The position numbers were made by a program, and so were the translations under genes. A DNA stretch of 64,000 nucleotides. It comes from DAIDKA01 sp963726995. GTDB lineage: Bacteria; Pseudomonadota; Gammaproteobacteria; Steroidobacterales; Steroidobacteraceae. Of the stretch, positions 1 through 6,802 are shown piece by piece. The first letter of the stretch is position 1; each line of letters starts with the position of its first letter. The stretch spans positions 558,001 to 622,000 of the forward strand of contig CAVSEP010000006.1 in NCBI GenBank assembly GCA_963726995.1, read 5' to 3'. The notes beneath the pieces were generated by a model, which had not been told where the DNA came from, made no database searches, and was given only the letters and a program-made list of their open reading frames with translations.

Positions 1-2008
1 TGTACTGGGCGCCAACGCCGAGAGCGGCCTGAGTCGTGGTGCCACCGGGCACGGAAGCTTCGAAGGGATTGCCGGAATTCGCTGCCTCGGTGTAAGCGTC
101 TACGGTCTGCCAGGAACGCGTGAACTGCGCGTAGGCGCCAATTTCATCCACGCGGGTCAACCGATCGATCCAGCCGACGCGGGCGAAAGCCGAATAGTCG
201 CCGGTGCGCGTCTCGCCGATCCCGGTCGCCGTACCGGCTCCATTGACATAGGAACGACGGTAGGTCACCTGCTGCGCCGGTGACACGGTGACACCTGCCT
301 CGACAAACGGCCTGGAAGCGCCAAAGCCCTGTGGATCAAAGCGCAGTGAACCGGCCAGCGTCCAGGCGGAGGAGACGTTGGCATCCTCTTCCTTGTACTG
401 GCCATACGAGATGCCCCCGAGTGCCGTCAACTCATCGGTCAGCTCGCGCCGCCCATGTGTGCCCACGGTGAAACTGCCGATCGACATGTAGCCGCCGCCA
501 CAGTTGGCGCAACTGAGCTGCTCGTTGACCCCGAGCAGCACGCTGGCCAGAACCGCGTTGTTGATCATCTGCGCGGTCAAACTCTTCGATAGTTGGACGA
601 TGGATGCGACTACGGACTGCGGCGTCGTCACGCCGACAATCCCGCCGACGCCACCGCTGCTGCCACCGGTGCCACCGCCGCTACTGCCGCCGGTCCCACC
701 CCCACTCGTACCGCCGCCGCCGGTGCTGCCACCCCCCGTACCACCGCCACTCGAGCCACCGCTGCCAGTGCCGATGCGCGCAATGTAGGCGTGAGTGCTG
801 AGGCCGCTACCGGGAAATATGCCATCCCCGACCACGAAGGCACCGCTGGAGGAAATCCCGCGCGCCGCCGTCAGGGTGACGCCGGTCATGTTCACGCCGC
901 CGCTAGCCATCAGCGTATTCAAATCCACCATCCCGGTCTGGCTGGTCCAGACAAAGGCGCGCCCGTTGGTGTTGTCGGTAGCGATCTGACTGGTGCCGAC
1001 GACGATGCTGCCGTCGGTATTGACGGCGGTGGCGTAGGACTGGCCGGTGAAATTGCCGAGTGTTCCCAAATCGATCATGCCGTCGGCAGCACTCCAGCGG
1101 AAGGCATGGAATCCGGTCAGCGCGGCATCGTAGTTGCTTGCGCCGACGACCACTGAACCATCGCTGTTCGCCGCCGACGCGACCGAGGAGCCCGCCACTT
1201 TGTTGAGCGTCCCCAGCACCTCGAGGCCGCTGGCGCCGGTCCACCGATAGGCATTGACGATCGGATTAGTTCCCGACAGACCGTTCGTTTGCATCCAACC
1301 CACTACGACATTGCCGTCAGCCGAGACGCCCAGGCCGTCGTAGAGTCCGTAGCTGCTCAAGAAGCCGGCGCTGTTGATCGAGGAAAGCGACACGACGCCG
1401 CTGCCCTGAGTCCAGCGGAATGCCTGCTCGTGCCCCGACACATACGCGCCGACGATGACCTTGCCGTCAGCGCTGACTCCGGTGGCGATGGAGTTCCCCT
1501 TGAGCGTCGTGCCGCCCGAGACCGCGAGGTCGACCATGCCCGTGCCGGCCGACCACATGAAGGCATGTTCAAAAGTGCCAGAGGCGTCGGTCTGACTGAA
1601 CCCGACCACCACCGACCCATTGCCGGATGTGGCCGTGGCAATGGAGGCGCTCGATGCGCCGCCGAGGCTGCCAAGATCGATGACCCCACCGCTGGCCGTC
1701 CAGGCAAAGGCATGCGCGAAGCCGCTGGGGGTGCCGGCGGCACCGACCAGCGTCGTGCCGTCCCCGCTGACGCCGAATCCCTGGGCATAGTTGACGCCGG
1801 TGGCGGTTCCTCGTTGCGCATCGGTGTACCCGAAGAGCAGGTAGGTCACGTTGCCCGTGAAGCCGCCAATGGTGCCCGGATCGATCAGCGTGGTCGCGGT
1901 CTGTGCCTGGCTGGGCGCCGGCAGACTACACAGCGTCATCGTGGCAGCGAGCATCAGTGGCGCGACAATTAAGTGGGGCAACGTGCGCCTGCTGCTGGTG
2001 GTTCTCAT
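1..2008 (-). CDS. HAF-repeat autotransporter (C-terminus cut by window edge)
   Basis: From ATG at 2008 the minus strand stays open for 669 codons and runs off the left edge. The first ~36 residues are a signal peptide ending near SQAQT. Residues ~60-410 hold about six repeats of the kind HAFAW/HAFMW/QAFRW/HAFRW/RAFVW followed by an SxDGxVVVG-like segment, which matches the HAF extracellular repeat family. Residues ~412-457 are a Gly/Ser linker. After it come CANCGG and alternating aromatic strands typical of a type V (autotransporter) beta-barrel, whose end is missing. A GGAG lies 10 bases before the start. The gene sits 55 bases downstream of the B2 gene and could be the last gene of that operon. 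The surface-exposed passenger role is inferred from the architecture. Confidence 0.8.
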   Translation of the reverse strand, partial: MRTTSSRRTLPHLIVAPLMLAATMTLCSLPAPSQAQTATTLIDPGTIGGFTGNVTYLLFGYTDAQRGTATGVNYAQGFGVSGDGTTLVGAAGTPSGFAHAFAWTASGGVIDLGSLGGASSASIATATSGNGSVVVGFSQTDASGTFEHAFMWSAGTGMVDLAVSGGTTLKGNSIATGVSADGKVIVGAYVSGHEQAFRWTQGSGVVSLSSINSAGFLSSYGLYDGLGVSADGNVVVGWMQTNGLSGTNPIVNAYRWTGASGLEVLGTLNKVAGSSVASAANSDGSVVVGASNYDAALTGFHAFRWSAADGMIDLGTLGNFTGQSYATAVNTDGSIVVGTSQIATDNTNGRAFVWTSQTGMVDLNTLMASGGVNMTGVTLTAARGISSSGAFVVGDGIFPGSGLSTHAYIARIGTGSGGSSGGGTGGGSTGGGGTSGGGTGGSSGGGTGGSSGGVGGIVGVTTPQSVVASIVQLSKSLTAQMINNAVLASVLLGVNEQLSCANCGGGYMSIGSFTVGTHGRRELTDELTALGGISYGQYKEEDANVSSAWTLAGSLRFDPQGFGASRPFVEAGVTVSPAQQVTYRRSYVNGAGTATGIGETRTGDYSAFARVGWIDRLTRVDEIGAYAQFTRSWQTVDAYTEAANSGNPFEASVPGGTTTQAALGVGAQY

Positions 2009-2063
2009 CACAAAAATGCTCCGGAGTATTCGTTCGTATTCGTGGTAGCGGGTGGGATCTGAT

Positions 2064-3155
2064 TCAGCGACCGCACAGGGCCGGCTGCAGATCCAGACTG
2101 GTCATGACCGCCGAGGGCGTCTGGATCTGGGCGGATGGCGTTTGGATCTGGGAGGAAGGTACCGTCATGACGTCGGTCGGCATCTGCGGGAACAGATCCA
2201 GTGTCTGCACCGTGCCGTTCTGATTGACGCTGTAGTTCTGGTAGATCGGCTGCAGCGTGGCGACCGTGACCGGGTCTGGGTTACTGAGTGCGCCGCCGAC
2301 CTCGCTGATGGTCGCGGCGTCGGCCAAATCGGCCGTCAGCGCCGCCACCAGGGCCTGCAGCTCACTCACATCGACTGCCGCGTCATTGACGCCGTCATAG
2401 ATACCGCCGTTACCGGCGATATTGCCCTCCACGAACAGGTCCGGCTGGCTGCCGGACTCCCCGGTCGCAGGTGCAGCCGATGCCGCGACACCAGCACCGA
2501 GCGCACCAAGCTCGGCGCCGGCCGCGGCGCCAAGGGAATCCGTGGAACTTTGTCGCGACTGGCGCTGCTGAGTGCCGAAGTCCTGCAATACCTTGTTATT
2601 CGCATTGATGGCATTCTGCAGATCATTGATGGAATTCTGGTTGGCGAGCTTGGCCTCAGGGGTCAGCGGCGCACCCATGTTTTGCAGAACCACCATTCCG
2701 GCTTGCACGGACGCAAGTTTCGCTCCGGCTTCCTGGTTCGTGACCAGGGGATCGATGTAGTAATTGACGAAGTTCTGTCCGGCCGGCGTGACGGCTCCCT
2801 GCGCTGGGCCCGTGCCGTCGGCTACGAGGTTGTTGGCTTTCAGCCAGTCGAGAACGGCAGGCGGATAGTCGTGCTTGGAAGGGTTTGGGAAAGACAATAC
2901 ATACTGCGGACCGCTACCGTCCGCGGTGGGTGCAGGGATGCTCGTCACGATACCCGGGTGGTTGACGAAGTACACGAGCACGCTGGTGGGCACCACCAAG
3001 GACGGCGACGGCGCGGGTAGTCCAACGGCAGGCGGCGGCGTGGGCGGCGCGCCGTCGGCTTGGGCCAGTACCAGTCCGGCGTGCACGATCGCCGCCAGGC
3101 AGACAAACAGGCGCGCGATTTGCGCAGGCCCTGCAGGGTGCTTGTGGTTGCTCAT
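2064..3155 (-). CDS. Uncharacterised secreted protein B2 with heptad-repeat C-terminal tail
   Basis: 363 residues; I do not recognise a known family. A signal peptide ends at VLA/QADG near residue 32, followed by a Pro-rich stretch. Residues ~195-215 are Gln/Ser-rich, followed by an Ala/Gly-rich stretch to ~235. The last 39 residues (325-363) are four seven-residue units starting with Pro (PTDVMTV, PSSQIQT, PSAQIQT, PSAVMTS) and then LDLQPALCGR. The cysteine three residues from the end is the only one outside the signal peptide. B1 has the same tail with identical spacing, so the two are paralogues. The start overlaps the A2 stop by four bases (ATGA), indicating translational coupling. The tail may be a sorting, anchoring or assembly signal, but that is inference. 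Confidence 0.75.
   Translation of the reverse strand: MSNHKHPAGPAQIARLFVCLAAIVHAGLVLAQADGAPPTPPPAVGLPAPSPSLVVPTSVLVYFVNHPGIVTSIPAPTADGSGPQYVLSFPNPSKHDYPPAVLDWLKANNLVADGTGPAQGAVTPAGQNFVNYYIDPLVTNQEAGAKLASVQAGMVVLQNMGAPLTPEAKLANQNSINDLQNAINANNKVLQDFGTQQRQSRQSSTDSLGAAAGAELGALGAGVAASAAPATGESGSQPDLFVEGNIAGNGGIYDGVNDAAVDVSELQALVAALTADLADAATISEVGGALSNPDPVTVATLQPIYQNYSVNQNGTVQTLDLFPQMPTDVMTVPSSQIQTPSAQIQTPSAVMTSLDLQPALCGR
2067..2183 (-). repeat. Four heptads plus LDLQPALCGR tail of B2
   Basis: This encodes residues 325-363 of B2: four Pro-initiated heptads with consensus P-[ST]-[SAD]-[QV]-[VIM]-x-[TSV] and a terminal decapeptide ending CGR. It has the same length and order as the tail at 4170-4286. 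Confidence 0.85.
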
Positions 3156-4060
3156 GATGGCTTGACCTCACGGCGCCCAAGTCCGACCGCGAGGGCCGCG
3201 ACCGATGTCACCGCGCCGTCGTTGGCTCGGCGGATGAGATAGATCAGACCTGGACCCGCCGCGGGGCCGGCCACCACCAGATCGCCTGACTTGCGCTTGA
3301 CGGCTCCGAAAGCAACCACATGGTGACGCAGATCCGCAGGTAAGCGGGCGATCGATTGGGCGTCACTCGAGGCAGCCCCCGCGGCGCTCAATTCAGCGGC
3401 ATCACCGTCCTCCATGGCCCTGAACAGACGCGCCACGTTGCGCACGCCGGGTAAGTTGCGCCCGCCAGCGGCATTCTTCAACGCAACAATGCGGGCGGTG
3501 GCGAGCGCATCGTTGTGCACCGCCGGCAGGTCTGCCGCCAGAGCGACTATCTGCTGTGGCGTAGGAATCGGTGCGAACGCCAGGTCGCGCGCGGGGGGGT
3601 GCGCTTGGTCCACCACCCAGTTCGGCAGCGGCGTTGGCGATTCTCCCCGTACGGCCGCACCCGTCAGCGACCGGATTTGAGTCAATTGCCAGGACGGACC
3701 AATCCTGCGCCAACGCGTGACCAAGGCGTCATCGTAAACTGGGTTGAAGAAGGCCGCGACGCCGTCGCGGTCGGACTCGCTGGCCGGTATCCACAGTGCG
3801 CCTTGAAAGAAGACCTTCCAGGCCACCTGACCCTGGACGCTGTCCGCATACAGCGCAGTGCGCGCCTCGGCGGTGACGGACGGATTCAATTCCAGCATCA
3901 GGATGGGAATCGCCAGGGCACCAACGTCACGGAAGTTGCGCAGCGCCGCCTCAAAGTCGCCTGGCGGGCGCCTGGGCGGCGGCGCTGGCGCCGCCGTAAC
4001 GGCGGCCGCGATCAGCGCGAAACCCAGCGCAAGCGCGCCCATTGCGCCTCGACATATCAT
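3152..4060 (-). CDS. Uncharacterised secreted protein A2 (paralogue of A1)
   Basis: 302 residues, no recognised family. The N-terminus is a signal peptide (hydrophobic residues ~7-22, cleavage near TAA/AP). A central segment reads FFNPVYDDALVTRW...W.L...R.L and matches WWNPFDDAWVITSW...W.L...R.L of A1. A second shared segment near the C-terminus has a PG motif, then G..V...P...PxLI...R..D in both. The mature protein has no cysteine. A strong AAGGAGG lies 6 bases before the ATG, so translation starts independently here. The last four bases overlap the B2 start. The tight pairing with a B gene suggests A acts on, escorts or binds its B partner (inference). Confidence 0.75.
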   Translation of the reverse strand: MICRGAMGALALGFALIAAAVTAAPAPPPRRPPGDFEAALRNFRDVGALAIPILMLELNPSVTAEARTALYADSVQGQVAWKVFFQGALWIPASESDRDGVAAFFNPVYDDALVTRWRRIGPSWQLTQIRSLTGAAVRGESPTPLPNWVVDQAHPPARDLAFAPIPTPQQIVALAADLPAVHNDALATARIVALKNAAGGRNLPGVRNVARLFRAMEDGDAAELSAAGAASSDAQSIARLPADLRHHVVAFGAVKRKSGDLVVAGPAAGPGLIYLIRRANDGAVTSVAALAVGLGRREVKPS

Positions 4061-4088
4061 GCGAGCCTCCTTCCTATTCGTGATCCGC

Positions 4089-4103
4089 GCCGCATGCTGC
4101 GGC
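4089..4103 (-). promoter_or_regulatory. Short hairpin in the B1-A2 intergenic gap
   Basis: A perfect 6-bp stem with a 3-base loop (GCCGCA-GCA-TGCGGC on the minus strand) lies in the 106-base gap between the two A-B pairs, about 30 bases before the A2 start. There is no T-run, so it is not a standard terminator. It could separate expression of the two pairs or stabilise a processed end. Confidence 0.35.
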
Positions 4104-4166
4104 GGGTGGTTCTTGTTTGGCTGTTAAAGGTATAGGCGTGACGAACCCGAAATTCATCTCACCTCG

Positions 4167-4940
4167 TCAACGGCCGCACAATGCGGGTTGCAGGTCCAGG
4201 CTGGTCATCACGTCGGTGGGCGTCTGCACCTGACTTGAGGGCATGGCAATCTGACTGGACGGAGTCACCACCTGGGAACTCGGGACCGCACCTGTGATCG
4301 GGACCTGTCCGGCAGCCGCAATAGCCACCGGCGCCGTAGCAGTCACCGCGGAGTAGTTGACTTGCAGATTCGGCAGGTCAAGGAGCGATCCGGTCGCTGC
4401 GTCGGCGCTGAAATCAATGTAGACGGCGAGCACCTGCGCGGACTCGAATCCGTTGCTGCTGATCAGGGTGTCGGCGGCATCAAACGTGACCAGGGAAAGG
4501 AGTGGTCCCGAGACATCCGGCACGTCGCTGCCACTCTGGGTATTCGAGCCGGGACTGCTGCCGTTCGAGTCGGTGGGGGCAGGCGGCGCCTGGCTGCCCG
4601 GGCCGTTCAGCGACTGCTCGAGCATGTCAATCAGGAATTGCCCCATCTGGTCGGCGGCGGCGGAAAGGTCTGCGGATGAGGCGCTGTCACCGATCAGCGA
4701 GCCTGCAGTGCGGGACGGCACCGCCACACCGCTCCCGGCCGGCCCGTTCAACTGATCAAAGGTCACCATCATCTGTTCGGAGATCTTTTCGATGGCGGCT
4801 TTGAGGGCCTGCTGGACCTTCGGGTCGACCTTGAGGATGTTGTGATCCGCGACCGGCCAAGGCAGGCTTTGGGCATCTGCGAAGTGGCCGTACATACCGA
4901 GGAGTAGCGCGGCGCCAGTCATCACAGTTGCGCGCTTCAC
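4167..4940 (-). CDS. Uncharacterised secreted protein B1 with heptad-repeat C-terminal tail
   Basis: 257 residues, no recognised family. A signal peptide ends at ADA/QSL near residue 23. An amphipathic helical stretch follows (residues ~38-62), then a Pro/Ser/Gly-rich linker around residues 112-140. The last 39 residues (219-257) are four Pro-initiated heptads (PSSQVVT, PSSQIAM, PSSQVQT, PTDVMTS) and LDLQPALCGR, the same design as B2. The Cys three from the end is the only cysteine in the whole protein. Outside the tail, similarity to B2 is faint, so the tail is the most conserved part. The ATG overlaps the A1 stop by four bases. Exported to the periplasm or surface; function unknown. Confidence 0.75.
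   Translation of the reverse strand: MKRATVMTGAALLLGMYGHFADAQSLPWPVADHNILKVDPKVQQALKAAIEKISEQMMVTFDQLNGPAGSGVAVPSRTAGSLIGDSASSADLSAAADQMGQFLIDMLEQSLNGPGSQAPPAPTDSNGSSPGSNTQSGSDVPDVSGPLLSLVTFDAADTLISSNGFESAQVLAVYIDFSADAATGSLLDLPNLQVNYSAVTATAPVAIAAAGQVPITGAVPSSQVVTPSSQIAMPSSQVQTPTDVMTSLDLQPALCGR
4170..4286 (-). repeat. Four heptads plus LDLQPALCGR tail of B1
   Basis: This encodes residues 219-257 of B1. The three PSSQ-type heptads plus PTDVMTS and the decapeptide match the B2 tail position by position, although the rest of the two proteins has diverged. Confidence 0.85.
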
Positions 4941-5896
4941 TTGCCAGCTCCGGTGGCGAACAACGACCCGGCGTTGAGACTTTGCACCGCGGCCGACTGC
5001 CTGTCCGATTGGTCATCAGGATCGCGCAGCCGCGCGAAAATCAGCAGCGCCGGTGCAACCGGGCTTTGCATAATGACGGTGTAGCCGCCAGCATGTCGTG
5101 CCACCATCACCGGTTGCAGCGTCTGAACTGCCGTCTTCGGAAACGCCAGGAGCCTTGCCTTGACGCGCGCGTCGACGACAGTGTCGGCGGAGCGCGCCGC
5201 GACGGCGGTACGCAATAGGCCGTTGAGCTGCTCGTAGCCGGGGACCTGCGAGAGCTTGAGCATCGCCGCGTCGTGCTGCATCTGCCGCTCGACGATCGTG
5301 GACCAGGCGCGGTCCTGCCGCTTTGGGTCGGCCGTAAGCGAATCGAGGCGCCCGGAGCGCAAGGTCTGCTCGTATGATCGCAGCCGCTGCGCCAGCGGAT
5401 GCAGCGGGAGAGCTGCTGCTGAGCCAAGCTGGGGTTCCAGATCCGTAGCCAGCAGCGCGCGGGTGCGCTCCAGTCTCCAGTGCTGCGCCTGCAGCGACCA
5501 GCTCGTGATCACCCACGCGTCATCAAACGGATTCCACCAGCCCACCGTTGCGGATGGCTGGTTTACCGCGATTACCTGTACCGCATGCAGCAGGAACTGC
5601 TGCATGGCCAGGCGGGCGTGATCGCCTTCGCCGGCGACCAGCGGCCGCAACAGGACTGCTTCATCGGCCGTGGTGAGAGTCGAGATGCCTTGTGGAAAGG
5701 CGCCTGCGATCCAACGCAGCGCCGTCGCGCGCTGCGCCAATGCATGAGCCGCGGACGAGCGGCCCTCGTCCGCAGTGGGTGAGTCATGGGAATTCAGGGA
5801 GCCGGCCGCGTCAGCGCCGACTGGCACCAAGTTCAACAGCAATGCCAACGCCCAGCCAGGCGTGACCCGGGGGCCCGTGGTCCGGTCGCTGCTCAT
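4937..5896 (-). CDS. Uncharacterised secreted protein A1 (paralogue of A2)
   Basis: 319 residues, no recognised family. A hydrophobic stretch at residues ~14-30 (WALALLLNLVPVGADA) gives a signal peptide. The middle carries WWNPFDDAWVITSW, which aligns with A2. The C-terminal third contains a predicted helical stretch and then YTVIMQSPVAPALLIFARLRD, matching LVVAGPAAGPGLIYLIRRAND in A2. There is no cysteine at all. AGGGAG lies 7 bases before the ATG. It is the first gene of the leftward operon, transcribed away from the ECF sigma gene across a 336-base gap, so it is a natural candidate target of that sigma factor. Confidence 0.75.
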   Translation of the reverse strand: MSSDRTTGPRVTPGWALALLLNLVPVGADAAGSLNSHDSPTADEGRSSAAHALAQRATALRWIAGAFPQGISTLTTADEAVLLRPLVAGEGDHARLAMQQFLLHAVQVIAVNQPSATVGWWNPFDDAWVITSWSLQAQHWRLERTRALLATDLEPQLGSAAALPLHPLAQRLRSYEQTLRSGRLDSLTADPKRQDRAWSTIVERQMQHDAAMLKLSQVPGYEQLNGLLRTAVAARSADTVVDARVKARLLAFPKTAVQTLQPVMVARHAGGYTVIMQSPVAPALLIFARLRDPDDQSDRQSAAVQSLNAGSLFATGAGK

Positions 5897-6232
5897 GTCT
5901 CATCTCCCTGGCAGCCCTCAACGGGCGCTTCCCTATTGAGAGAAGGCGCAGCGGCCGGAGAATTCGTCTCATGGCGACCCGACATCGGTGGGCTGGGCGA
6001 GAGTCGCGATGCACGGCACCGTCGACAGTTCCTTTGCTGGGTGGCGAGGAGTACCGATTAATCAAATAGTTACAACTCCATAGCGAGTTCACCCCGGCTC
6101 GGTACGGGATTCTGCTCGCCGGTCGCGACCGCAGCGCAGTACTCGCCTGCCGTAAGTGCTAGAGTTTTCCTCACTGGCTTAAGGCAAAGCCAGGTTGGGC
6201 CCCGCGCATACCCCGGCTGACGAAACGAAAAG
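5897..6232. promoter_or_regulatory. Divergent promoter region between A1 and the ECF sigma gene
   Basis: A 336-base gap without a convincing gene, and the only place from which both divergent units can be driven. It contains an A+T-rich island at about 6055-6081. On the minus strand that island reads TTGTAAC followed by a TATTTGATTAATC spacer, a possible -35 region for the A1 operon. A perfect palindrome GGTCGCGACC lies at 6121-6130 and a 7-bp stem hairpin at 6174-6193. No canonical sigma-70 promoter is obvious for either direction, which would fit alternative-sigma control. Confidence 0.5.
6174..6193 (+). promoter_or_regulatory. Hairpin upstream of the ECF sigma gene
   Basis: CTGGCTT and AAGCCAG form a perfect 7-bp inverted repeat around a 6-base loop, 39 bases before the sigma gene start. 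It may be an operator or a leader hairpin. No T-run follows, so it is not a clear terminator. Confidence 0.4.
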
Positions 6233-6802
6233 ATGACCGAGGCCGCAGACTCTTCACATACCGCGGCGTTGATTGCCCAGTGGTCCGGTGGCGACCGCAA
6301 GGCGTTGGATCAGCTGCTGGCGCACCTGTATCGCGACGTTCATGCCATTGCCGTACGGCAACTGCGCTCGGAACACCGGCTTACCATCCGTCCGACGGCC
6401 CTGGTTCACGAGGTGTATTTGCGCATGGCCGGCCTGTGCCAGATGGGCTTTCAGGATCGCGCGCACTTCCTCGCCATGGCGGCGCGCATGACCCGCCAGG
6501 CGCTGGTGGATGAGGCCCGCCGCGTGCGCGCGGAAAAGCGTGATGGCGGTACGCCCGTCACGCTCAGCGATGAGAATCTCGGCAGTCACGACGCCGCTTT
6601 CGACGCCCTGGACGTCGATGCGCTGCTGACCGAGCTGCAGGGATTTGATCAGGTCGCCGCCGAGGTGGTCTCGATGCGCGTATTCGGCGGGCTGTCCATC
6701 GAGGAAACCGCCGAGGCGCTCAGCCTCTCCGTCGCCACGGTCAATCGCCGCTGGGTCACGGGCAAGGCCTGGCTGGCCCACGAACTGATCCGCGGCGCAT
6801 GA
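6233..6802 (+). CDS. ECF sigma factor, Sig-70_X6 type
   Basis: 189 residues. The region 2 segment with PTALVHEVYLRM and AHFLAMAARMTRQALVDEAR is characteristic of the TIGR02999/Sig-70_X6 ECF family. The region 4 helix-turn-helix is at LSIEETAEALSLSVATVNRRW near the C-terminus. The stop overlaps the downstream kinase start by four bases (ATGA), so the two are co-translated. Members of this family are commonly found beside Ser/Thr kinases and lack a classical anti-sigma partner. Control of the divergent A/B operon is the simplest reading of the layout but is inference. No strong ribosome binding site precedes the ATG. Confidence 0.9.
   Translation: MTEAADSSHTAALIAQWSGGDRKALDQLLAHLYRDVHAIAVRQLRSEHRLTIRPTALVHEVYLRMAGLCQMGFQDRAHFLAMAARMTRQALVDEARRVRAEKRDGGTPVTLSDENLGSHDAAFDALDVDALLTELQGFDQVAAEVVSMRVFGGLSIEETAEALSLSVATVNRRWVTGKAWLAHELIRGA

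Noticed and set aside
634..771. G/C low-complexity tract considered as a variable-number repeat
   Set aside because: It encodes the Gly/Ser linker of the autotransporter; units are irregular.
2052..3020. 322-codon plus-strand open frame opposite B2
   Set aside because: Arg/Gly/His-rich antisense shadow; B2 has a signal peptide, coupled start and a paralogue.
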